Positions 56,883 through 64,000 of a stretch of DNA of 64,000 nt are shown piece after piece. Under the pieces are notes generated by a model. It did no database searches, was not told the origin of the DNA, and saw nothing but the letters and a program-made list of their open reading frames with translations. The stretch's first letter is position 1, and the number at the start of each line of letters is the position of its first letter. The translations under genes were made by a program, and so were the position numbers. Source of the DNA: Mesorhizobium sp. STM 4661 (GTDB lineage: Bacteria > Pseudomonadota > Alphaproteobacteria > Rhizobiales > Rhizobiaceae); assembly GCF_000359125.1 (NCBI RefSeq), contig NZ_CAAF010000063.1:1-64000 (forward strand). Direction: 5' to 3'.

Positions 56883-58136
56883 TTGGAATCAGTAGGATCG
56901 CGCCTCGCGAAGGGAGAAAGCCGCGCTATTGTGGCAGCGCTTTTTTCCGTGCTTCTGGCGTCCTGCACCTCCGCGGGTGACCCCACTTTGGCCGTTGGCA
57001 TGCCGGGCTACAACGCCACATCAGCCGATATCAGCACCGCCTCTGGCGCCAACCCGGTCGCCGCTGTCGATTCGTCGTCGCAGGTGGCGACTTCACAAAT
57101 AACGATGACGGCCGAGGGCGACGCGACCCTTCCCGAACAAGTCGCCTATGTGCCGGTAGCCAGGCCGGGGACCAAGCCCGACGCCGGTTTCCCGGTTGCC
57201 GTTCCCACAGGCGCCGAGACGATTGCAGGCCACACGCCGCAACCACTGGAGCAATCCGGGCAGACGGCTGAACAGGCTGACGCCGCGGCGCAGAAGACAC
57301 AAACGGCCGATGCGGCCGCCGCCGCGCCGAAGCCGGAAGGTGCCGCTTCGGTCATGAACAATCCGGTCTATGTGACCGCCGGCGAGCCGCAGCCGCAAGC
57401 GCCGAAGAAAAGCTTCCTTGCCTCATTCTTCAGCGCCACGCCCGCCTCTGCCGCACCGGCTCCGCAGATCAGCGCCAGGTCAGGCGAGCAACCCGCTGTC
57501 GCGCAGGCCGCCACCGCGCAGCCCAAGGCCGCCACGCCGACGCCGGCAAAGGCGGCCGTGACGCTGGCCTCGGCCACTCCGGCCGAAAAGCCGGTGCAAC
57601 TGGCTTCGACCGATACCAGCAATTACACCAGCGACGCATTGCCTGGCGTGCGTCAGACGGCGTTGTTCGAGATCAAGCGCAAATCCGGCCTCGACGACGA
57701 GAGCGACGTCGATCTCAACGAGGACGAAGGTTCGGGCGGCTCCTATCAGGTGGCGTCCGCCGCCGGTCTTGCCCGGCTGGCGCCCAACGGCCTCCTCAAG
57801 CAGAACGAGAGCGTCGACGTCGCTTGCCTGAAGCCGTCGCTGGTCCGCGTGATGAAGACGATCGAGGGTCACTACGGCAAGAAGATGATCGTCACCTCAG
57901 GTTATCGCGACCCGGCCCGCAACCGCCGCGCCAACGGCGCCAAGAATTCGCTGCACATGTACTGCGCCGCAACCGACATCCAGGTTCCGGGCGTCTCGAA
58001 GTGGGAACTGGCGAGCTATATCCGCACCATGCCCGGCCGCGGCGGCATCGGCACCTACTGCCATACTGAATCCGTTCACGTCGACGTCGGCCCGGAGCGC
58101 GACTGGAACTGGCGCTGCCGCCGGCGCGCCAACTAG
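56883..58136 (+). CDS. M15-type peptidase-domain lipoprotein (YcbK-like)
   Basis: About 417 residues: a signal with lipobox (VAALFSVLLASCTS), a long Ala/Pro/Gln-rich linker (about 30-260) and a C-terminal peptidase M15A/DUF882 domain. The domain has MIVTSGYRDPARNRRANGAK, then SLHMYCAATDIQVPG and ESVHVDVGPERDW, giving His, Asp and His zinc ligands. The usual Gly in HxxGxAxD reads Cys here. It likely trims peptidoglycan at the outer membrane side. The start is TTG at 56883 (AGGGGG upstream); other starts are possible. GC-rich repeat content in the linker explains long antisense frames. Confidence 0.82.
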   Translation: MESVGSRLAKGESRAIVAALFSVLLASCTSAGDPTLAVGMPGYNATSADISTASGANPVAAVDSSSQVATSQITMTAEGDATLPEQVAYVPVARPGTKPDAGFPVAVPTGAETIAGHTPQPLEQSGQTAEQADAAAQKTQTADAAAAAPKPEGAASVMNNPVYVTAGEPQPQAPKKSFLASFFSATPASAAPAPQISARSGEQPAVAQAATAQPKAATPTPAKAAVTLASATPAEKPVQLASTDTSNYTSDALPGVRQTALFEIKRKSGLDDESDVDLNEDEGSGGSYQVASAAGLARLAPNGLLKQNESVDVACLKPSLVRVMKTIEGHYGKKMIVTSGYRDPARNRRANGAKNSLHMYCAATDIQVPGVSKWELASYIRTMPGRGGIGTYCHTESVHVDVGPERDWNWRCRRRAN

Positions 58137-58316
58137 TTCTCCTACGCAAGGGAAATCCGCCGGACGCGCTGGCTGGCAGCGTCGCGCGTTTGCGCCGAAC
58201 GGGACCAATGCGCCGGAAAGACGCGGTTTGCGGCCGCCCGAAAAAAGTTGTCGCAGGCGGCGGCAGACGGGTTGCCGGTTTCAAACAACGCAACTATAAA
58301 CCGCTCTCATCTGAGC

Positions 58317-58391
58317 GCGCCCATCGTCTAGCGGTCAGGACACCGCCCTTTCACGGCGGTAACAGGGGTTCGATTCCCCTTGGGCGTACCA
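58317..58391 (+). tRNA. tRNA-Glu (anticodon TTC)
   Basis: Acceptor arm GCGCCCA at 58317 pairs with TGGGCGT before the encoded ACCA. D-arm sequence TCTAGCGGTCAGGACA, anticodon stem CCGCC with loop CTTTCAC, and T-arm AGGGGTTCGATTCCCCT complete a normal tRNA. The 3' CCA is encoded. Small, poorly conserved genes follow it. Confidence 0.95.
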
Positions 58392-58536
58392 GATAGCTAG
58401 CCGAAACCACTGCATCTTTGGCAACTTTACGACGGCGGCGAACTTTCGTTGTCGTAATCGTGCCTCCGATTCCCAAAGACACAGCGCTCGCCTTAGACGC
58501 ACATAATTCTCTCTGACCTCAGCGTGAGCCTCGGGA

Positions 58537-58833
58537 TCAGTCGGCGATCCCGCCTTCGCGATTCACTACAAGGCGCACCAACTGGGGCAGATTTGCCAAA
58601 TGTGCCCTCGTCGCCATCCGCCGCTCTTCGGCCGACCTGGCAAAGCCGCTTGATCGCGGCCTTCCTTTCGACATCGCCAAGCCCTTGTCCAGGACATCCT
58701 GAAGATCTGTCGTGTAGTAGGCGGTGTCCTCCAGACCGCTGAAGAAGTTTATGCGGTGGACCTCCCCTTTCTTGCTCATGACAATGCCTGCTTTTCGGAG
58801 CACGTCCTGAACCGCTTTATACGTCAAGTTCAT
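58537..58833 (-). CDS. Small protein of unknown function
   Basis: The 98-residue soluble product starts MNLTYKAVQDVLRKAGIVMS. It is basic in the middle (SKGRPRSSGFARSAEERRM) and has no clear motif. An excellent AAGGAGG lies seven bases before the ATG at 58833, so it is a real gene. It is just behind tRNA-Glu on the opposite strand, in a region of unrecognised small genes. It might be an antitoxin- or regulator-like protein by size, but nothing proves it. Confidence 0.6.
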   Translation of the reverse strand: MNLTYKAVQDVLRKAGIVMSKKGEVHRINFFSGLEDTAYYTTDLQDVLDKGLAMSKGRPRSSGFARSAEERRMATRAHLANLPQLVRLVVNREGGIAD

Positions 58834-59296
58834 GGTTACCTCCTTATTAAGACAAAGCAGCATCACCCTTCCTTGTAACCGTTTCGTGGCGGTGATTGAC
58901 GAAAGTGCAACAGGATAATGTGGCCAACCCAAAACTCGGACCATTTTGGAGCAGCGAAGCGCGCGAAATTGCGATCCATCACATTGGTGGGCCCAGAGCG
59001 AGAAACGCGCCGTGCTGAAGAATTCAGGTGCTGTCATAATTCATTCGCATGTTTCGCTCCAACCGGCTTGAGCGCATGTATTCAGCAGCCGGCGCGAGCC
59101 TCCCCCATGGCCGCTGGTCAGGCCCAGCGGCCTACCGCTGCCAGTACTCTACCAAGCCGCTGGGCCGTCCATCTCCCAAGAATACCTTCAAGACCAATCA
59201 CCGTGCGTGAGAGCGCTCTTAAGTTTTCCACTGCTAATATTAGCTCATTCGATTTTTCTCTACCCGTCGTTTGCGAGACTCAATTAGCTTCCGCTC
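58834..59296. other. Stretch without a recognised gene
   Basis: Open frames here lack ribosome sites and family sequence. A perfect 9-bp hairpin, GGCCGCTGG (59109-59117) with CCAGCGGCC (59124-59132), and a related GCCGCTGGGCC further on are the only structure noticed. The region may be decayed accessory DNA behind the tRNA. Confidence 0.35.
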
Positions 59297-59494
59297 ATGG
59301 AACGCCGGCACGCCATCCGAAGGGTCAAGGACGGGCTTTGGGAAGTCTACGACATAGACGACGAAAAGGTCGTCTTCGTGGACGAAGTACCCCTGACCAA
59401 TTTGCAGGATGAGGAGGCACTCGACGCCTTGGAGTTGCTAAAGGATGGTTTCCTGCTCCCGAAAAAACGCAGGTCGTCATCACGCCGAACTTGA
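59297..59494 (+). CDS. Possible small acidic protein, unknown
   Basis: A 65-residue frame, MERRHAIRRVKDGLWEVYDI onward, with balanced acidic composition and a basic Lys/Arg/Ser end. The residue mix is protein-like and unlike a shadow frame, but no ribosome site is seen. I do not recognise it. Confidence 0.4.
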   Translation: MERRHAIRRVKDGLWEVYDIDDEKVVFVDEVPLTNLQDEEALDALELLKDGFLLPKKRRSSSRRT

Positions 59495-59595
59495 CCGCGC
59501 GCTTACGAGCAGAAAAGTTTTACAATGGGTGGATCCTCGGATCTTGGATTATGCGCCTGTTAACTGCCTTGGCCAAACGCCGCGCGTCGGCGGAA

Positions 59596-59913
59596 TCAAC
59601 ATTTCCTGCTTCTGGCTGCTGCAATCGCAGCCTGCTGCCGCCGCAGCCGCTCGATCTTCGCGCTTTCGCGAGCAGCGATGGTGGAAGCGACGCGCTGGCC
59701 GCCCCATAGCCAGGTCGGGATATTTGCATGAGCGACCTTGCCCCGGGCGATCGCCGTCTGTGATATCTCGCTGGCGACGGTGCCCATTGCCACGTTGAGT
59801 TCGACGCAACTCATCGTGTCGTATTTCGCGGCATCGACGGAGGCGCGCAAAGGCGATGCGCAGCCAGTCATGAGGCTGCAGAGCAGGAGCGCGGTGGCGG
59901 AGATCGCCTTCAT
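59596..59913 (-). CDS. Small lipoprotein of unknown function
   Basis: The 105-residue product MKAISATALLLCSLMTGCAS has a signal and the lipobox LMTGC, so it is probably lipid-anchored. The mature part has SCVELNVAMGTVASEISQ, and a C-terminal heptad-like Ala/Arg/Gln-rich helix ending in KC. No family is assigned with certainty. The frame is open for more than 40 codons before the ATG at 59913, but that part lacks signal-like features. Confidence 0.6.
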   Translation of the reverse strand: MKAISATALLLCSLMTGCASPLRASVDAAKYDTMSCVELNVAMGTVASEISQTAIARGKVAHANIPTWLWGGQRVASTIAARESAKIERLRRQQAAIAAARSRKC

Positions 59914-60051
59914 TTTCGCCGGGATTCCATAGCGGTCACCACTTGATCGGTTGTCCGGCCGCTGTCGTCGGAGCGGTCTTCTCATCTGGAAGAGGCTGTC
60001 ACGTTTCGCTTCCTCCAACAATCCTTCGACGGCAAGTGGCAAACCGCCTCG

Positions 60052-60711
60052 TCATGGCGCCGGCTGCGGCCAGCGCTGCAAGGCCGCATAGCCAATTTCG
60101 GTAAGCGCATAGACGCCGCGCTCGGCCCTGGTGAACCATCCATAGACATTGTGAAGCAGGATGTTGGCGGCGCGAGGCGAAATGGCTTTCAGGTCGCGCG
60201 GGCGCTTGGGACCGTCCACCATCGCCGCGGCGCAGGCCAGCGCATCCTGCCGGTAGGCCGTCATGATCGGTGTGCGGGAGCCGCCGCCGACCACAGGGTC
60301 GCCACGCCGGCGCCGGTGCTCATCCATCAGGCGCGATCTTCGCCTGGGATCTCGCCGCGGCGGCGGAGCGGCCGGACTGAGCAGCAGTTCGACATTGCCG
60401 GAGGAGCCGACCGCCAGAAGGCCGAAACCGAGCCGGCGGCAGAGTGCGCGGAACCGGCGATCGTGCTCGCGGCCCTTGCCCCGACTTGACATGCGCGCGG
60501 CGAGCCAGACCTCATCGCACGCCGCGGCGCGATCGATGCCTTGAAGCACGAGCTCGAGGTTGAATTGCAGTTTCAGTTCGCAAATGACAAGCACGGGCGG
60601 CTCGCCGTCGCGCAATCCAACGACATCGCAGCCGCCGACTTCGCCTTTGACAGTGAATTCCAGGCTCTCGAGAAACCGCTTCACCGGGCTGTAAAGAGAC
60701 GTCTCCTGCAT
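60052..60711 (-). CDS. DUF2161 protein, PD-(D/E)xK nuclease-like
   Basis: The 219-residue protein opens MQETSLYSPVKRFLESLEFT. Its Asp in EVGGCDVVGL and VLVICELKLQF (E-x-K) together look like a PD-(D/E)xK active site within the first 50 residues. A Pro/Arg-rich linker (about 115-140) and a winged-helix-like C-terminus (ISPRAANILLHNVYGWFTRA) follow. This is the DUF2161 plan. A nuclease role is suggested by fold but unproven. It is divergent from the RpiR gene over about 175 bases. Confidence 0.75.
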   Translation of the reverse strand: MQETSLYSPVKRFLESLEFTVKGEVGGCDVVGLRDGEPPVLVICELKLQFNLELVLQGIDRAAACDEVWLAARMSSRGKGREHDRRFRALCRRLGFGLLAVGSSGNVELLLSPAAPPPRRDPRRRSRLMDEHRRRRGDPVVGGGSRTPIMTAYRQDALACAAAMVDGPKRPRDLKAISPRAANILLHNVYGWFTRAERGVYALTEIGYAALQRWPQPAP

Positions 60712-60823
60712 GCCGGAGCCATAGCCGATTCGGGCTGCGCTCGCACAGGGTGGCCTCGACACACCACCTGGGCGGGACAGAGGGAGTCCGGGCTCTCGAT
60801 CTTTGTAGAAACCCTTCCAAAAA

Positions 60824-60851
60824 TTGACATCAGGAACAGAATTTGTAATTT
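60824..60851 (+). promoter_or_regulatory. Candidate promoter of the RpiR gene
   Basis: TTGACA (60824-60829), 16-base spacer, then TAATTT (60846-60851), about 37 bases before the GTG start. The AT-rich segment GAATTTGTAATTTC next to it could bind the regulator itself. Confidence 0.5.
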
Positions 60852-60887
60852 CTCTATCATCGACTGAAGCGGAAAGGGAGAGGTCCG

Positions 60888-61835
60888 GTGTCGATCCGCG
60901 AAGAGTTGGCGCATACCACCCTGGTCCTCACATCCGCCGAAGCCAAGATCGTGCAGGTTCTTCTTGCCGACTATCCGATGTCCGGCCTCGGAACCGCCAC
61001 GCGCCTGGCAAAAGCAGCGGGCGTCAGCGATCCGACGGTCATGCGCCTCATGGTCAAGCTTGGCTATGGCGGCTTCGGCGCCTTCCAGAGCAAGCTTCTG
61101 GCCGAAATCGAATCCCGGCTGCACTCCCCGTTGCTGATGATGGAGGCCAAGCGCCCCGCCAATTCGAGCGAAGGCATGGTCAACGACTATTTTCATTCGG
61201 TTTCAGACAGCCTTGAGCGGACGCGCACGGCGGTGGCTTCCCAAAGCTATGGCCGCGCCGCCAGGATGGTGCTCGACTGCAAGGGCCAGGTCGTGCTGCT
61301 CGGCGGACGCTTCAGCCGCCACATCGCCTCGATGCTCGCCGGCTATCTCGTGCAGTTCCGTCCCGGTGTGCACGACATCGGCTCGCTGGCGCCGACGGAT
61401 TTCGACCTCTTGATCGATCTCGGCAAGCGCGACCTGCTCGTCGTGTTCGACTATCGCCGCTACCAGTCGGACGTGGTCAACTTCGCCCGCCAGGCACGCG
61501 AGCGCGGCATGGGCATCCTGCTCTTCACCGATCCGTGGCTCTCGCCCATTTCCGAACAGGCCGACCTGACGTTGATCGCCGCAATAGAAGCCAATTCGCC
61601 CTTCGACACACTGGCGACGGCTGTCGTCCAGATGGAAACCGTGTTCGCCCATGCGCTGGAGAGTGAAGGCCTGACGGTGCGCAAACGCATCGAGGACATC
61701 GAAAAAATCCGCCGCGCCAATGGCGTGACGCTCGACGCTTCGGATTTCATCGGCGCCGGCCCCAAGAGCGCCGCCGCTGGCGATCCGGCAAAGTGGGCGG
61801 CACCATTCGTGAGGGGCAAACCCAAATCGACATAG
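60888..61835 (+). CDS. MurR/RpiR-family transcriptional regulator
   Basis: The 315-residue protein has an N-terminal RpiR helix-turn-helix (about 1-77, with LAKAAGVSDPTVMRLMVKLG) and a SIS domain (about 125-265, GQVVLLGGRFSRHIASMLAG). SIS domains bind phosphosugars or related ligands. GGGAGAGG stands before the GTG at 60888. It is followed at about 100 bases by an M20 deacylase gene, likely its target, and then by a Liv-type transporter gene on the other strand. The ligand is unknown and may be an amino-acid or peptide derivative rather than a sugar. Confidence 0.87.
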   Translation: MSIREELAHTTLVLTSAEAKIVQVLLADYPMSGLGTATRLAKAAGVSDPTVMRLMVKLGYGGFGAFQSKLLAEIESRLHSPLLMMEAKRPANSSEGMVNDYFHSVSDSLERTRTAVASQSYGRAARMVLDCKGQVVLLGGRFSRHIASMLAGYLVQFRPGVHDIGSLAPTDFDLLIDLGKRDLLVVFDYRRYQSDVVNFARQARERGMGILLFTDPWLSPISEQADLTLIAAIEANSPFDTLATAVVQMETVFAHALESEGLTVRKRIEDIEKIRRANGVTLDASDFIGAGPKSAAAGDPAKWAAPFVRGKPKST

Positions 61836-61939
61836 CCGGGGCCGACATGATCGGCGCAGCATGAGCGGCTGATTTGCCGGGCCACCCGCAACACCAAGAG
61901 ACAATCACAAACGCCGCCGAGGCACGAAAGGACACCGAA

Positions 61940-63257
61940 ATGCAGGACAGGGATGCGGCCGTCGCCGCCGCGCAAGCCGAGATCGACAAGGATCGCGACT
62001 GGGTGATCGGGCTGACCAGCGACATGGTGCGGATTCCCTCCGTAAACCCCAAATTCGAAACCCGGCAGGGTCTGAACCGCGAGGCCGATGTGCAGGCGCT
62101 GCTGGAGCCGATCCTGAAGGCGGACGGCTTTTCGACCGAACAATGGGACGCCTTGCCGGGGCGGCCCAATCTCGCCGGCGAATGGGCGGGCGATGAGGAG
62201 CGCAGCCTGATCCTGTGCGGCCATGTCGACGTCGTGCCGGTCGGTGAAATGAAGAACTGGTCGGCCGATCCGTTCGGCGCCAATATCACCAACGGGCGTC
62301 TTTACGGCCGCGGCGCGGTCGACATGAAGGGCGGCGTCGCCGCCCTGCATCGCGGCCGCGCATGCCATCCGCAAGGCCGGCATCACGCTCCAGGGCCGGC
62401 TGGCGATCCATACGGTGGTCGACGAGGAAGCCGGCGGCTTCGGCGCCATGGACGCGGTCGCCAGGGGCAAGCTCGCCAAGGCGGTGCTGGTCGCCGAACC
62501 GACCTGGGGCGACGTCCTGCCGGTCGAGGGCGGGCTCGAATGGGCGCGGGTGACGATCCGCGGCCGCAACGCGCATTCGGCGCTGCGCTACAATGAAATC
62601 TATCCGCAGCGCCATGGCAAGGACCGGCTGGAGCCCGGCGTCAATGCTATCGAGCTGGCCGCTCGTTTCATAACGGCCGTGCGCCAGTACGAGCTCGACC
62701 GCACGCGGGCCAGATCGCATCCGCTGCTGCCGATCGGCATGAACACGATCAACATCGGGGTGATGCATGGCGGCACCGGACTTGGCGAGAACGGCCTGCC
62801 GACGGTGATGACCAATCCGGCGATCATCCCGGACGTGGCGGTTCTCGATCTGGACATGAAATTCCTGCCTGACGAGAACTCAGCCGATTATCGCCGTGAT
62901 TTCGAGACTTTCGTGCATCATTTCGCCGCCGCCGACGCCTGGCTGCGCGACAATCCGCCGACCATCCAGTGGGAGCTCGGCGGTCTTTACTTTCCGCCGA
63001 TGAACACCTCGCCGGACCATCCGCTGGTCCAGTCGCTCGTCGCCAACAAGGCTCGTATCGGCAAGACACCGCAAGTAAAGGGCTTCGTCGCCGTCTGCGA
63101 TGCCGCGCACTATGCCGGCGCCGGCGTCGACGGCGTCATCTTCGGCCCGTCCGGCGACGGCTTCCACGGCGCCGACGAATATGTCGAGGTCGACTCGGTG
63201 GTGGAGACCGCCAAGGTCATCGCCGCTTCCGTCATCGACTGGTGCGGCGTCCGCTGA
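61940..63257 (+). pseudogene. M20-family (ArgE/DapE-like) deacylase, frameshifted
   Basis: From ATG 61940 (AAAGGA upstream) the protein reads MQDRDAAVAAAQAEIDKDRD, then LILCGHVDVVPVG (metal-binding His and Asp) and GRGAVDMKGGVAA. Next the frame breaks: family sequence (IAAAHAIRKAGI, then HTVVDEEAGGFG, WGDVLPVEGG, through DWCGVR at 63257) continues one frame over. A single extra C in GCCGCCCTGC at 62343-62345 explains it exactly. Apart from that the gene is complete, about 438 residues. Its enzyme would remove N-acyl groups from amino acids or dipeptides. Recent inactivation or a base-calling error are equally possible. Confidence 0.88.
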
Positions 63258-63269
63258 TTTCGGCTGTCA

Positions 63270-64000
63270 TCAGGCCGGGCGCTTGATCCGCTCGGTCACC
63301 AATGCCCAGGCGGCGCGGATCATGCCGACCAGGCCGCTCGGATAGACCAGCATGATGACGATGATGAGCAGCGCCGTGATCATCGGCCGCCACGCGCCGA
63401 AATCGGCCATCGCCTCGGAAAAGACGGTCAGCACGAAGGATGCGATGATGGCGCCGTAGATCGTGCTCGTCCCACCCAGCAGCACCATCGACAGGATGAT
63501 GGTCGCCAGGCTCATGCCGAACACGTCGATCGAAGCGTTGCGCTGGTAGGCGGCATAGAAAGCGCCGGCAATCCCGGTGAAGAAGGCGCTTGCCGCCAGC
63601 GTCACCATACGCTGCCTGACCAGCGAGACACCGCGGCTGATGGCATATTCCTCATTGTCGCGGAGCGCCACGATGCTGGCCCCGGCGCGCGAACGCACGA
63701 ACAGGCGCAGGAACAGCGTACTCGCCACCAGCAGCGCCAGCGCGATGTAGAAATAGGCGAGCTTGCCGTCGCGGATCATGTTGTGGTCGAAGAGATAGAG
63801 ACCGGGCACCCGCACGAGACCTTGCGTGCCGCCCGTCAGGTCCGATTGGCTGATGATGACCTGCATGACAAGCTGCGCGAAGCCGAAGGTGACCAGGATG
63901 ATATAGATGCCCTTCAGCCGCAGGATCGGAATGGTCACCAGCACGGCCGCCAGCGTCGATGTCACGCCGCTGGCCAGAAGTGCGATCCACGGATCGATCC
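63270..64000 (-). CDS. livM: Branched-chain amino acid ABC transporter permease (LivM type), partial
   Basis: Only the C-terminal part is in the window; the 5' end lies beyond 64000. About 240 residues with six or more membrane segments are seen, including PILRLKGIYIILVTFGFAQL, RDNEEYAISRGVSLVRQRM (the EAA-like cytoplasmic loop) and LGGTSTIYGAIIASF. It is a permease of a Liv/HAAT-type importer. It converges with the M20 deacylase gene at a gap of 12 bases, so a shared job in uptake and deacylation of amino acid derivatives is plausible. Confidence 0.88.
   Translation of the reverse strand, partial: IDPWIALLASGVTSTLAAVLVTIPILRLKGIYIILVTFGFAQLVMQVIISQSDLTGGTQGLVRVPGLYLFDHNMIRDGKLAYFYIALALLVASTLFLRLFVRSRAGASIVALRDNEEYAISRGVSLVRQRMVTLAASAFFTGIAGAFYAAYQRNASIDVFGMSLATIILSMVLLGGTSTIYGAIIASFVLTVFSEAMADFGAWRPMITALLIIVIMLVYPSGLVGMIRAAWALVTERIKRPA

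Noticed and set aside
58361..58480. Possible att repeat of the tRNA-Glu 3' end (CGATTCCC near 58467)
   Set aside because: Only eight bases match, too short to support site-specific integration.

Overview
This 64 kb window is high-GC chromosomal DNA from an alphaproteobacterium of the Rhizobiales, most likely Mesorhizobium or a close Phyllobacteriaceae relative. The evidence is the adjacent divK-pleD pair, a tandem glycine riboswitch before gcvTHP, GlpX-type fructose-bisphosphatase, DUF2336, DUF1345 and DUF3572 proteins, class I PHA synthase, an ISNCY-type transposase remnant and three copies of an intergenic palindrome whose reading frame begins MIPKSGNRFSEKIM. No rRNA, CRISPR array, prophage or plasmid function was seen. 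Most of the window is ordinary core and housekeeping sequence; the accessory material lies at 1-340, 19056-19814 and 58400-60050.

Layout. 1-3 kb: decayed transposase, rpmG, then the two-component/c-di-GMP pair pleD and divK. 3-11 kb: DUF3572, HAD protein, exported proteins, GNAT, zinc-finger-bearing DNA polymerase IV, EamA transporter, K+ channel with a zinc-ribbon tail and an O-methyltransferase. 11-18 kb: dnaE, a small two-gene operon of unknown function (75-aa protein plus an eight-cysteine protein) and pccA. 18-20.5 kb: glutathione-dependent formaldehyde detoxification (adhC, gfa), split by an AT-rich foreign gene. 20.5-24.6 kb: a frameshifted DUF188 gene, DUF1345, a cytochrome b/molybdopterin oxidoreductase pair and a duplicated-domain protein of unknown function. 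24.7-29.4 kb: riboswitch-controlled glycine cleavage operon. 29.4-40 kb: short GGDEF protein, parE, FUSC permease, DUF2336, MaoC/CoA-lyase pair, flavin reductase/nitroreductase pair, exported protein and acyltransferase. 40-50.8 kb: thrS, class D beta-lactamase-like protein, yidD, LysR regulator, Fe-S scaffold, folE, hisI, patatin, recJ and glpX. 51-58.4 kb: two small membrane proteins, hom with an aminotransferase, lipoprotein, phaC, M15-type peptidase lipoprotein and tRNA-Glu. 58.4-64 kb: small poorly conserved genes, DUF2161, an RpiR regulator, a frameshifted M20 deacylase and the 3' part of livM.

How it works together. Several modules handle one-carbon, acyl-CoA and storage metabolism: glycine cleavage, formaldehyde oxidation, GTP cyclohydrolase, propionyl-CoA carboxylase, CoA-ester lyase with MaoC hydratase, and PHA synthase. 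A second group covers replication and repair (dnaE, dinB, parE, recJ), and a third covers signalling (PleD, DivK, an orphan diguanylate cyclase). Two genes carry frameshifts (20503-20968 and 61940-63257). Two genes carry 18-bp in-frame tandem duplications (gcvT and the molybdopterin oxidoreductase).

The best candidates for something undescribed are the two-gene unit at 14999-15683, the AT-rich gene inserted in the formaldehyde operon at 19056-19814, and the internally duplicated protein at 23600-24598. None is proven to be a new system from sequence alone.
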